NCBI GenBank assembly: GCA_030278955.1
Contig: JAOANR010000009.1
Location: 35,999,504 to 36,063,503, forward strand
Direction of reading: 5' to 3'
Origin: Hygrophila difformis
Taxonomy: Eukaryota; Streptophyta; Magnoliopsida; Lamiales; Acanthaceae
DNA length: 64,000 nucleotides
Positions within the stretch are counted from its first letter, which is position 1; each line of letters opens with the position of its first letter. Below the pieces are notes generated by a model. It had not been told where the DNA came from. It did no database searches and saw only the letters and a list, made by a program, of their open reading frames with translations. This document shows, piece after piece, positions 35,287 through 45,968 of this stretch. Position numbers and translations under genes: made by a program.

Positions 35287-37220
35287 AAAATGGAGTCAAA
35301 GATGGATGCCATGAGTGACGACATGAACCGTCGATTTAAAGAAGTGGATCACAAAATTGAAAGGGGACATGTTAGCCTCTCTTCAGAGCTGCATGGAAAA
35401 TTGCATAAAGTTGCCACTGATGGACAGAAAAATCTTTAAAGCTCCATGCTGAAGATAGATCAGAAAATTGGCGAAGTTACTGATGACTTCGAAGGAAAAT
35501 TGGATCAACTTGCCTTGGATTTTGAAAGAGCTCTGAACGTGCAAGTAGATCACCGCATGGGAATTTTATCTGCTAAGATGGATGGAAAAATAGAACATCT
35601 TGCTGAGGAATTGGAGCAACAGACCACTGAGCTCCAAGAGCACATTATTATTTCCACCACTATAGCTGAAGTCCGGATGGATGCAACTGCATCACTTTTC
35701 AAGAAATTAGTTCAGGACTTCACTGAGAAGAATGGTCAGAAATTGATGGAAAAATCAAGAAATTATTCTGTCAAGCTGAAAGGAATTTAGCTGAGAAATT
35801 GGAGGACAGAATTGAAGAAGCAACAGGCCATGTAGAAGGAAAACCGGAATATGACACTGGTCAAATGAAGGAACAATTGGAAGAATTCATGGAGTTCATG
35901 GAAAATTTAGGAACTCCTATGGAAGAATTTTCTGAGAAAGTGAGCGCTGAAATTGAGGAATTAGCTGAAAAATTCCAAAGCCGGTTAGAATTTGTGGTAG
36001 AAGAATTGGAACACAAGATTCAGTCTCCACAAGAAATCTATGATCAAGTCGCAACAATTGTCAATGATTGGCTAAGAAACACTTTGGATGTCCAGATCGC
36101 TGATATTCTTGAAGAGGAATTTGGAATTAAAAGGCCGATCAGAACTTCAAATATTCAGAAGAACACATCTCAGAAGAAAGTAGAACTGGTCGACCCTGTT
36201 TCAGATTGGAAGAAAGAGTATAAGGAAAGTGCAATTCCTGCTATCATCAAGAAAAAGAAAGAAGAGGATCCATGCACGTATTGCTCATGTCCGTGGCATG
36301 AAATCGATTATTGTTGGCAGAAATTATTGGATGAATGGGCAGCCGAAAACAGAATTGAAGTGAAGAAACATAGAGCTAAAAGGGAGAAACAAAGAGTTGA
36401 AGAGGAGAAACTCGCCAAGCAAAGAGCAGCTGAAATGGAGAGACTCACTCCCTATTGTCTTGTGAGAGAACCACTAGCTCCATCAAACAATATGCTGAGT
36501 TATGTTGAAGCCCTCAAAGCTGGCAGTTCAAATTCCAAAGGGAAAGAAAAGATTATTGAAGTAAGCGACCATGAAGAAGAAGATTCTGAAGCAATCTACA
36601 TCCAAGAAGATGGTCGCCAACTCTCTAATTTTGTTGTCACCCGAACTCCCGAATCACTCAAAGGAATTGACCATCCCCGCATCGACTTAGAACAAAGGGA
36701 GAATTTATTCCATTGCCAATGTGAAATTCTTGATAATTTAGCATCTTTAATAGTGGATAGTGGAAGTTGTTCTAATGTTGTAAGCTTATACGTGGTATGC
36801 AGGTTGGGACTACAGACTAAGGACCATGAACGACCTTATCATTTACAATGGGTCAGCGATTGCGGAATAGCCAATATAAGCAGACGAGCACAAGTGCCCA
36901 TCGCAATCGGGACCTATACTGAAGAAATATTGTGTGATGTGGTTCCAATGAACACATGTCATGTCCTTTTAGGACGCCCATGGATGTTTGATAAAGATGT
37001 TATTTATCAAGGGCGAGCCAATTTAATCACATTCACACACGAGCAGAAGAAGTATATAATTAAATCTCTATCTCCAAAAACTGTGCAAATTGATCGCGAG
37101 AAATTAATGGAGAATATGCGAAGAGAAGGAGAAGCTCACAAGAAGGCTCAAGCTGATAGTGCCAGAATCAAGAAGCAATCTTCTAGCAAAACTGCTAAGC
37201 AGGCTACTGAGAGCCCATAA
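35287..37220 (+). pseudogene. gag-pro: Outer element gag-protease polyprotein
   Basis: Continues the frame begun at 27,120. Residues to about 36,240 are Glu/Lys-rich and strongly coiled-coil (repeats of DQKIGEVTDDFEGKLDQL type). A zinc knuckle CTYCSCPWHEIDYC (about 36,274) and a basic helix follow, then a retropepsin-like protease with catalytic LIVDSGSCSNVVS (about 36,740) and the C-terminal CHVLLGRPWMFDKDVIYQ (about 36,960). It ends at TAA 37,218-37,220 with no RT. Breaks are TAA 35,437-35,439 and a one-base frame change in an A-run near 35,750. It would be a Gag-Pro precursor of roughly 660 residues. The gypsy lineage is uncertain. Confidence 0.85.
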
Positions 37221-37663
37221 AAAATTTGTTCATTAATTTTTCATCATTCTGAAAAATTTTTTGAATTTTATCATGGTACTACGTCTAACGTGGTTAATTT
37301 TTCTACAGGTACCCATGAAGATCAAAATGAAAATTTTCTGAACAAATCAGGTGAAAATTTTCCGGTATGTGACAAAATCGATTTTTCTGAAAACTGCCAT
37401 TTGTTTTGCAGGAAGTTGAAGTTTGGAGCTGATATGGAGCACAGTATGGAATTCACATTTGAAGCAGGATCTGAGAAATATATCTGCTCCACGGATAACA
37501 TTTCTAATGATTTTCTATCCCGATTTTGTTTCACTAAGCTTGTTCAAAAATGTCAATCTTACGGGATATCGGTTTGTGCAGGATTTGATTATTTGTTTGA
37601 ACCTACTGCAAATCTTTCTCAATTTGCTTTGGAAACCAAAGCTTTTCAAGGTGGAGAGAATGC
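37221..37663 (+). other. Tail of the outer element up to the LTR
   Basis: A frame open from 37,290 (about 125 codons before the LTR) ends LETKAFQGGENA right at the LTR border. The sequence tttttctacag before 37,310 resembles a splice acceptor. Similar '..F..GGEN' endings occur at the C-terminus of gypsy pol, so this may be the remnant end of a deleted pol. That is inference; no integrase motif is visible. The purine-rich tract aaggtggagagaa precedes TGCAGTAGG. Confidence 0.45.
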
Positions 37664-37756
37664 AGTAGGCGGCCGACCCGACCCGAAAATTAATCCGGCA
37701 CAAAATTACAGAGGAGAGAAGCCTTGGCCCATTATCATTATTCAATTCGGCCCATG

Positions 37757-37792
37757 GGCCCATGGGCCTAGGGTTTCCCACCTATATAAAGA
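37757..37792 (+). promoter_or_regulatory. GGGCC/telo-box/TATA promoter
   Basis: Motifs in order: cccatgggcccatgggcc, tagggttt, ctatataaag. TGGGCC (site II) plus AAACCCTA (telo-box, here in reverse) is a pair known from promoters of plant growth genes. The same order occurs inverted at 42,141-42,175. Confidence 0.6.
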
Positions 37793-38040
37793 GGGGTTGA
37801 CCCCCATGATCAGTCACTTCATACGTTCCCTACACTTGGAGACAACTCAGGTGTGTAGTTTAGTTTAGTTAGTTAGGGTTTTTTTTTTTGTATTATTTAC
37901 CTTTATGCACTGTTCTTGGTTTTTTGTTTACTGTTAGCCTAGATTAGTGTTAGTCTTATGCTTTTAGACCTAGTTAACCACTCTTTCCCTTATTTCCAGT
38001 TTGTTAAACCTTTATTTAGGTTTGAAATCCCCAAATGATG

Positions 38041-38580
38041 GGTATTATCTATGGCGCTAAGACCCACGACGCTATCCTAGGATAGCGTCATAACTTTTGT
38101 CTAAGGTCGTAGGACCCAAAAATCACTTCCATTTTCACAAAACCCACTTACAATGCTACACCCACGACGCTATCCTAGGATAGCGTCGTAACTTAATGTA
38201 TAGCGTCGTACCCCCTCAATTTTATCAACACTTCTGAAAATTCATCCTACGACGCTACACCCACGACGCTATCCTAGGACAGCGTCGTAGCATCCCTACT
38301 CTTTCAAAACCATCTTTTCTCACTGCGACATTAGACCCTACGACGTAAACCTTGTTTAACGTCGTAGGACATACTTAGCGTCGTAGTCCCTCATTTCTAA
38401 ACTGTCATGCACGACGTCAACGCTACGACGTAAGACTTTGCATAGCGTCGTAATCATGTGTAGTGTCGTACAAAACCCTTTTAACTCCAAAATTTTCATC
38501 TCTATCACCAATCCATGACGACGCTATCCTCACGTCGCTATCCTAGGATAGCGTCGTAACATCTGTCTAGCGTCGTAATT
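38041..38580. repeat. TACGACGCT/AGCGTCGTA palindromic cluster
   Basis: About twenty copies of (t)acgacgct or its complement agcgtcgta lie within 540 bases. Four places join both halves into a 26-bp palindrome (half-site acgacgctatcct followed by its complement): 38,066-38,091 (one mismatch), 38,164-38,189 (perfect), 38,263-38,288 (one mismatch), 38,532-38,557 (one mismatch). Units are irregularly spaced. Confidence 0.9.
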
Positions 38581-39644
38581 GGCATTTTTTCCAGATTTTA
38601 AAATTCTCCATTTTCTCCATTAATTGATTGAACCCTGAAGTCAGTAATTAAAGATCATGATTCGCAATGATTAAGATCGATAATTATCTTGAATAAAAGA
38701 TTTTTGTTCAATTCTCCCAAAAATATTTTTCTATAAACAAAACCTTAATGACTTAAGTAGATAATCAGGACTGTAACTAATTATGGTATGAAGGATTATT
38801 TAAGTCATTAATTATGGATTAATTCCATAACCTTGCATGAGAAACCAATGTCTCTCATATAAGATGAAACTTTTGACAATTTCCCCCTATATGAGTATTT
38901 TCTGAAGCTAATAATCCCAGTTTAATTTTATTTAAGGAAACCAAATTATGAAGGTGGAGTTGGGATTAGGGATATGTTAATAGGTTGTCACGTTTCTAAT
39001 ATACTCATGTAGGAAACTGTGGCCCGAAAAGCGCACGGTGTCAAAAATTGCAGTAATTTATAGTAAGACCGGATCATTCATTGGAGGATGTGCGATAGAA
39101 GTAGGGCCCACATCGTTTACTAAGATTTTCCACTCGGTTACTCGATTTAAGTTTGTGTTTTAATTACCATCTAGTTGACATAACTTAAATCTAAGCTATG
39201 AAAGCAATAGAATAAAGCAGATAAAACTATTCTAGAAAGCGAATTAAATTTAATCTAAGAAAGCAATAAAATAATCTTAAGAAAGCAGATTTAAAATGGG
39301 ACAGAAGGGACATGAAGAAAATAATAAAAATTGGACAAGATTCAGATGAAACACAGTTAAACTTTCATTTTATTACACAGATCTTTGTTTTGGATCATCC
39401 ATCAGTTAGCTAACTCTCATGCTCCTATACTATATTCCCTTTACAGACAGGTACTTACAGTAGAGGTTTACATGCTCTTAAGAAGATAAATTCTAAGATA
39501 CCAAAGACGCATAACTACCCTTGCAATGCACTGCTAAGTTATATTATTTGCATGTGGTGGACAAACAACACCTGACAAATCATTAGTTGAAGTGTCAAGT
39601 ACTCCTATCGTTCCCCCGGTCACACCCAAAGTTTTAAACCAAGC
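38581..39644. other. AT-rich retroelement-like noncoding DNA
   Basis: No coding signal. Around 39,060-39,100 the text taagaccggatcattcattg resembles a segment near the end of the LTR at 60,300, so the boundary between the plus-oriented region above and the minus-oriented region below probably lies near 39,000. Confidence 0.4.
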
Positions 39645-40144
39645 NNNNNNNNNNNNNNNNNNNNNNNNNNNNNNNNNNNNNNNNNNNNNNNNNNNNNNNN
39701 NNNNNNNNNNNNNNNNNNNNNNNNNNNNNNNNNNNNNNNNNNNNNNNNNNNNNNNNNNNNNNNNNNNNNNNNNNNNNNNNNNNNNNNNNNNNNNNNNNNN
39801 NNNNNNNNNNNNNNNNNNNNNNNNNNNNNNNNNNNNNNNNNNNNNNNNNNNNNNNNNNNNNNNNNNNNNNNNNNNNNNNNNNNNNNNNNNNNNNNNNNNN
39901 NNNNNNNNNNNNNNNNNNNNNNNNNNNNNNNNNNNNNNNNNNNNNNNNNNNNNNNNNNNNNNNNNNNNNNNNNNNNNNNNNNNNNNNNNNNNNNNNNNNN
40001 NNNNNNNNNNNNNNNNNNNNNNNNNNNNNNNNNNNNNNNNNNNNNNNNNNNNNNNNNNNNNNNNNNNNNNNNNNNNNNNNNNNNNNNNNNNNNNNNNNNN
40101 NNNNNNNNNNNNNNNNNNNNNNNNNNNNNNNNNNNNNNNNNNNN
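39645..40144. other. Assembly gap of 500 N
   Basis: Exactly 500 N, a typical placeholder length. The true distance is unknown, and open frames drawn across it are meaningless. Confidence 0.99.
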
Positions 40145-40818
40145 ATCGGCTAAAAAGAGTGCCAGAGATAGTTGGGGTTTTCCGGACTGCAAACATCTGC
40201 TGTCCGGTTCCCAATTATCCAAGATGATTGATTTTAGACAAAAAGAATTCCAAACAACGGTGACCGCCGTCATTTAGTTTTCTTTTGTCTGTGAGTGGAG
40301 GAAAAACCCACATATTTCTTGCTGTAATATTTCTCAACTGATGTTGGTCGACATCAGTTGATACTATTGCAACTTGAATTCAGGTTGAGAAATTAAGAAA
40401 AAGAAAATTAAAACTGTATCTGACTAGGAGTTGGCTGAGTGACTAATCGAAACTCTTAGTGAAGAGAACGCTCGCCGAAGCTTCCACCAACCACTAACCA
40501 GATCATGCAAAATAACAGATAATGATTGACACACAGAAGACGGGTTAGTCGATATCCCTGTGAAGGGACCTTTCACCAACATTAATCTGTGGTGTTTCTC
40601 ATTATCCGTTCATGCACACAATGAAAGAGAAAACAAGAAAGTAAGAAAATATTTTTGGTATTGTGTGGGTGTTAAGCACACAATAATTGGACACTAGTGG
40701 ATTGAGATGTGTAATGGATAGAAATTAGATGAATTGGGCCTAGGCCCCATACACCCATGCAACTTACACAAATCATGAAAGAAAATATTTTTGGAGTTTC
40801 CAAAATAGAAGGAATGGT

Positions 40819-41280
40819 TCAATTCGAATTATTGGGGTAATTCGAATTGAGAATGCATGAAGGATGAAGTATTACTTACTCAATTGATCATTGCTAGAAA
40901 TTGGAGCATCACCCAATTCGAATTATTGGCCAATTCGAATTAATTCGAATTGGACAATTCGAATTGGCGAAGTTCCTTTCTTTGCTCAAATTGACTAAGG
41001 TATTTACCTCAAAGGGAGGGTGAGTTCGAATTGTGCAGCAATTCGAATTAATTCGAATTGCAACAATTCGAATTGGTAGAGGATGGAAAATAAACTAAGG
41101 CATGAATGGGTGGCAATGGATACAATGTGGTTTTTAACCCAATTCGAATTGTAGCAGTTCGAATTAACTCGAATGACATAATTCGAATTGGTTGAAAACC
41201 ACATGAAGAGAATAGTTTGGATATGCAATTCGAATTTCCCTTAGCAATTCGAATTAATTCGAATTGCCTCAATTCGAATC
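40819..41280. repeat. AATTCGAATT palindrome cluster 1
   Basis: Cassettes of four 10-bp palindromes, single-double-single (aattcgaatt, ~8 bases, two copies fused, ~6 bases, aattcgaatt), recur about every 100 bases (near 40,918, 41,021, 41,140 and 41,227), with isolated copies from 40,819. Confidence 0.9.
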
Positions 41281-42140
41281 ACATATTTTCAAACACAATT
41301 TTTATTTTCACAAGTATGGGTTAGGTGAACACTGTACTGTAATGATGGGTTTAGATTTGCTAAATCCTTCATCTCACATCAGTGTCATTTCACAGCCACC
41401 CTAGTGAGATTTTCAAGAAATAAACAACTGCATGTCTAGTGGGTATTGACCAGATTCAACCCCTATTTCTACAAACAAGAAATCAGAGATCAAAGAGCCT
41501 AAAACATCTAGTTATCTAAGAACTACATGAGTAAACTAAGAACACACAAGTTATCTAAGGAAGCACGAAATGAGATTAAGGCAGGAAGAATAAAATTAAA
41601 ACACAAATTAACACAGACATTAAAAACATCTAAAACCTAAGAACACTTATTTGAAGCTCTAAGGCACTAAATCAAGCCAAAAACCCAACAAGCATGCATT
41701 TATTAAGTTTGAATGTCAACTAGGACATAATAAATGTAACCTAGTTGAAACAAACAAACACTAAGCATTTATTTCTAGGGAAAGCATTAAAGAGTGCCAA
41801 AACAAATGGATAAAACCATTTCTGGAAATTTTCCTTGTATTGACACTTGAAAGCAAAATAAGAACCCAACACCACATTAGCTTGAAGGTAGGGTTTATTC
41901 TAACTAGAAAGCATGTAGACATATGGAAAATGGCTACTCTAAGGGTTACACAAACTGCTTCTATACTAAACTAAGATTACAGCATGTAAAGATTAAAATA
42001 CTTGCAAGAAAAATAAACTAAACTAATCTAAACTACCTACCTAACCCTTAAGGGGTGTGGAACCTCCTGCTGTTCTTTTTGTCCCAAGCTGCCTTTTGGT
42101 TAAAATTCTTGATCCCTTGATTCTGTTGTGGAAGGTCTGC

Positions 42141-42175
42141 TTTTATAGACAATCTTCAAAACCCTAGGCCCACCA
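42141..42175 (-). promoter_or_regulatory. Promoter with TATA box, minus strand
   Basis: Reading minus: gggcctagggttttg, a 10-base spacer, ctataaaag. The first 13 bases equal those of the plus-strand promoter at 37,767. Confidence 0.55.
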
Positions 42176-42216
42176 GTGTTGTGCACAGCTTTCTTTGGAT
42201 GAATCGTTGAGTGAAG

Positions 42217-42633
42217 TTCGAATTATCTCAACCAATTCGAATTAATTCGAATTGTGAGATCTCTTCCTTGAGCTGGGGTTTTGGCCTTCAGTAGTCAATT
42301 CGAATTGTTGTGAATAATTCGAATTGATCTTTTCTCGAATTGGATGAGGGTTTCTGCTTGGCTCATTGCACTTTGTTGGCAATTCGAATTGTTTGTGCCA
42401 ATTCGAATTAATTCGAACTTGGACAATTCGAATTGTATCTTCTTCTTGCCTTTGGGTTTCTTCTCTCTTCATTCCCTAATTCGAATTAATTCGAACTTGA
42501 ATAATTCGAACTAGCCTTCTGCATCCCTTCCAACACTTAACCATTTCTTGCTCTCTTTAGCAATTCGAATTGTTGTGCAATTCGAATTATCGAATTAATT
42601 CGAATTGCTCACAATTCGAATTGTGCTTCAATC
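42217..42633. repeat. AATTCGAATT palindrome cluster 2
   Basis: The same single-double-single cassette as cluster 1, at about 42,217, 42,297, 42,379, 42,478 and 42,560, with some decayed copies. Confidence 0.9.
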
Positions 42634-42939
42634 ACTTAACCAAATTTTCAGTTGTGGGATTTTCAATCTTTTTCCCATCTTTTTGGATTTTTGTGGGCTC
42701 TTTTATTCTTTTGCCCATCTTTTCATTCCTTTTTCTTTTCTTTTTCCTTTTTTCATGTTTTTGGATTTTTCTAACACAAATACAATTAAAATTGCATATT
42801 TTGTGTCTTTTTATTACCGGCTCAATGTTTTTACAAACTCGCATTAATCTGTCAAATTCAACTGCTTTCTTATTGAAATACGATGGAATCACGATCAAAA
42901 TGTCCGTCTCAGACACGGAAATGGATTGGAAATAATGGA

Positions 42940-43838
42940 CAATTTTGGCCATTATCAATTTCCATGCTGCAACAAGTGCATCATTCCATAGCATGATGCA
43001 ATCAGTTGAAAATTATGGTCGTGGTTTAAAATCGTCATCCATGCATGAGCTCAGAACGTGGATTCTTGATGAAGGAAAAAAAGACAGACCACGAAAACAG
43101 TTGATGGTATTAAAGCAACATGGAAGAAACAGGGGTTTCAATATTATCTGATGGTTGGTCAGATATTATAAATAAGAGTCTGATTAATTTTATAGTAAAT
43201 AATCAGCATAACATTGTTCTTCTAAAAACAGTTAATTAATCAAATTATGTGAATGATGTTCCTAGCCTGGCTGTCCTGCCAAAAAACAATTGTGTGAATG
43301 ATGCTGAAAAGTTGTTCCAATTACTTGATGATGTTGTCGAAGAAGTTGTAGAAGAAAATATTATTCAAGTAGTAACCGACAATGCAAGCAATTACAAAGC
43401 AGATTTGTATTTTTTATTTATTGGTTTATTTAATTTGTATTTTATAAATATTTAATAATATATTTATTTTCTTTGAAACAGCTAGTCGGATGTAGATGTA
43501 GAAGAGAAGTAGGTTGTATTGGACTCTTTGTGTGGCACATTGCCTTGATTTGATGCTAGAGAAGCTTAGAGAGTTGACACAACATAAAAACGCCTTGCTT
43601 AAGGCAAAAAGGGTGAGCAACTTCATATACAACCTTCAATGGACATTGGCTTTTCTTAGAGAGACAGCAAAGAAGGTTCTTCTTCGACCAGTTGCGACTC
43701 GATTTGCCACTGCGTACTTGACTTTAGAGAGTATGCAAGTATTTAAACAATCATTGCAATCTCTGGTTGCATAGAGAAATTATATATCTTAATTTTTTTT
43801 AATATAGTATATATAATTTTATGCATTTTTCAATTTAC
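42940..43838 (+). pseudogene. hAT transposase fragment (DUF659 region), plus arm
   Basis: This encodes the central part of a plant hAT-type transposase: FHAATSASFHSMMQSVENYG, SMHELRTWILDE, a frame-broken stretch, VVTDNASNYKA, an AT-rich intron-like segment (about 43,400-43,480), YWTLCVAHCLDLMLEKL and RPVATRFATAYLTLESMQ, stopping at TAG 43,772-43,774. It then jumps to ~60 bases (43,776-43,838) that match the 3' end of the hAT copy at 52,236-52,300, so the C-terminal half was deleted. It lacks the BED finger and dimerisation domain and is dead. Confidence 0.85.
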
Positions 43839-43844
43839 GCTATC

Positions 43845-44669
43845 TTTGCCCAAGCACATCCTTCCCACTTTCTCGATACAGCCATAGATTGCAATGGTTG
43901 TTTCAATCTTGCATACTCTCTAAAGTGAAGTACACAGTGGCAAATCGAGTCGCAACCGGTCGAAGAAGATCCCTCTTTGCTATCTCACTAAATGAGACCA
44001 CTACCCATTAATGGTTGTATATGAAATTGCTAACCCTTTTTGCCTTAACCAAAGCATTTTTACGTTGTGACGACTCTCCAAGCTTCTCTAGCATCAAATC
44101 AATGCAATGTGATGCACAAGGAGTCCAATACAACCTACTTCTCTTCTGCATCAACATCCTATCAACTATTTAAATGAAAATAAATATATTTTAAATTGTT
44201 AAATATTTATAAAATTAAAATTTAATTAACCACTAAATAGAAAATAGAAGAATACAACCTGCTTTGTCCTTGCTTGCATTGTCCGTTACTACATGAATAA
44301 CATTTTCTTCTCCAACTTCTTCGACAATATCAACAAGCAATTGAAACAACTTTTGAGCATCCTTCACACAATCTGATGCATCAACTATTTTTAGAAGAAC
44401 AGTGCCATGCTGATTATTTACTAGAAAATTAATCAGACTCCTATTTCTAGTATCTGACCAACCATCAGATAATAATGAAACCCCTGTTTTCTTCCATGTT
44501 GCTTTAATATCATCAACTGTTTTCTCAGTCGTCTTTTTTTCTTCATCAAGAATCCACGTTCTGAGCTCATGCATAGATGGAAGTTTTAAACCACGAACAT
44601 AATTTCCAAGTGATTGCATCATGCTATAGAATGATGCACTAGTTGCAGCATGGAAAGGGATGTCATTCT

Positions 44670-44724
<55 letters not shown>

Positions 44725-45170
44725 CTTCCAATATCAAAACAAACTAAATTCCTCAGCTCCATCACCAGTATTCTCATTCCCAAGATATCCATAGGACCTT
44801 TTACACCTCTATTAGAATAGCCAAATGACATATCATATATATACTTTGTGCCACCATCACCACCGACACTTTTAAAATATGATCCACCATCAACTATCAT
44901 GTTAAAGTTCATATGTCTTGTATGCTTGGTGGCAATAAATGTTTTTCGCTTATCTCCTTGTTCAGCTCTTCAGGAACTTTGTTACATGGTGCAACATCTT
45001 TAAGGGTACATGCAAGGTGCTCTTTTACCCCTTTTACAACTCTCTTGACTTCCTTACCACAAAATTCGCATTTGAAATATTTATAACCTTTTGTAAGCAC
45101 TTGATGGTGGTACGTCTATTTCACGAACATATTTCCAAGCAGGATCATAGACAGTGTATATCGTAATGCC
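43845..45170 (-). pseudogene. hAT transposase fragment with BED zinc finger, minus arm
   Basis: Minus strand. The BED-type DNA-binding finger comes first (DPAWKYVREIDVPP frame-broken to YKYFKCEFCGKEV and VKEHLACT, 45,150-44,980). A linker containing a TAA microsatellite (44,673-44,723) follows, then a DUF659 region (SMHELRTWILDEEKK, SLLSDGWSDTRNRSLINF, VIHVVTDNAS; 44,640-44,262), an intron-like AT stretch ending tag (about 44,262-44,160), YWTPCASHCIDLMLEKL, RPVATRFATVYFTLESMQ and RKWEGCAWAK. It ends at ~43,845 next to the plus arm, and the C-terminal dimerisation domain is missing. The retained intron argues for DNA-level duplication, not retrocopying. Confidence 0.88.
44673..44723. repeat. 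(TAA)n microsatellite in the hAT linker
   Basis: About 17 TAA repeats; on the coding strand they would encode a Leu run in this frame. Absent from the plus arm, which does not extend this far. Confidence 0.95.
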
Positions 45171-45425
45171 AAATTATAAAACTTCACAGGAGCAGGAGTA
45201 GAAGAACGATAGAGTAGGAGAAGAACTATGAAAATGAAGAGTTTTTACATTATTGTTATTAAAATAAAGTGTTTATACGTATCTACCTACATATATTAGA
45301 TACTTAGATCTTTTCAAATATTTTTAACCCATATTTACTGATATCCACGTAGCATAAGCCTTCTAAAAATTATTTTAGTACAGTAGGTTAAGTATTTAAT
45401 AGGTTAGGTGAGATACTTTATTTGG
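45171..45425. other. hAT 5' flank or intergenic DNA
   Basis: AT-rich; no gene seen. It may be the 5' untranslated part of the hAT element. Confidence 0.3.
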
Positions 45426-45459
45426 TGGCTGTTTGGATAAGCGATATGAAACAACTTAT

Positions 45460-45832
45460 TGTTATATAATATATGTAACTATGTATGTATGGCCTTTAAT
45501 ATATATGTTGGTGAAATTTATATAATACTAGTGTAATGGTATTATTCAAACAATAAGTAAAGGTAATGAAACGGGAGAGAGAAGACTAGATGTAGGAATG
45601 AGTATATATATAGTGCACTCGACAGAGAATAGGAAATGAGATGTAATTGGTATTGAATGAATGGATTACATGATTAGACCTCTTATTTATAGAGAGCATG
45701 AATTAAAAGAAAGGTAGGTACATAATCTAGTTATAGTCAAACTAGTTGATTGAAGAGCTGCAATTAGGCAGTATAGGTTGAAAAAACTTGTGAAGATAAG
45801 GCATTCATTTATTGTAGTCACAGCTCACAATA
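45460..45832 (-). repeat. Copia 3' LTR
   Basis: tgttatataatatatg...cagctcacaata on the plus strand; contains tatatatag (TATA-like). Confidence 0.92.
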
Positions 45833-45968
45833 CTCCCTCTTGGATGCCTTATGTACACAGAATATGCCTCGTTAAAACCTTACTAGGAAAAAACCCTGTG
45901 GGAAAAAATCCTAGTAAAGGAAAAAGAGTACAGTATTCGTGTATTCATTGCTCCCTCTCATTTGAACC

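Larger units (their letters stand above)
14952..37663 (+). mobile_element. Gypsy-type gag-protease element (non-autonomous), host of two nested insertions
   Basis: The parts in order are: 5' LTR (14,952-~16,764), primer-binding site (16,778-16,790), leader (to 27,119), gag start (27,120), interruption by element 2, gag-protease (to 37,220), tail, purine-rich tract (aaggtggagagaa) and a second LTR start at 37,664 with the same first bases (tgcagtaggcggccgaccc). The leader is interrupted by element 1 (17,871-26,560). There is no reverse transcriptase, RNase H or integrase, so it would depend on another element for movement. The expected right target duplication (attgg followed by ccttgccc) is not visible after 37,664, so the right end is rearranged or lies in the gap region. 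Confidence 0.7.
37664..39000 (+). repeat. LTR-like region with promoter and TACGACGCT palindrome cluster
   Basis: The first ~95 bases match the outer element's 5' LTR start almost exactly, then the two diverge completely. From 37,760 there is a compact promoter: tgggcc repeats, tagggttt (telo-box type), TATA ctatataaag (37,782-37,791), a probable transcribed leader, and caggtgtgtag (about 37,848), which could be a 5' splice site. The palindrome cluster (38,041-38,580) and AT-rich sequence follow. The right border is not determined. Confidence 0.5.
40145..42640 (-). repeat. LTR-like region (minus) with AATTCGAATT palindrome clusters
   Basis: Noncoding. Read on the minus strand it has the promoter GGGCC-TAGGGTTT-TATAAAA (42,141-42,175), then a leader and gtaggtagtttag (about 42,020-42,035), matching the gtgtgtagtttag that follows the promoter at 37,782. 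Palindrome clusters lie upstream (42,217-42,633) and ~0.85 kb downstream (40,819-41,280) of the TATA box. Between them (41,281-42,140) I recognise only AT-rich leader-like DNA. It is probably the LTR of a minus-strand element related to the 37,664 region. Borders are not fixed because of the gap. Confidence 0.5.

Noticed and set aside
39534..40273. Open frames crossing the N block
   Set aside because: They consist almost wholly of unknown residues; artefacts of the gap.
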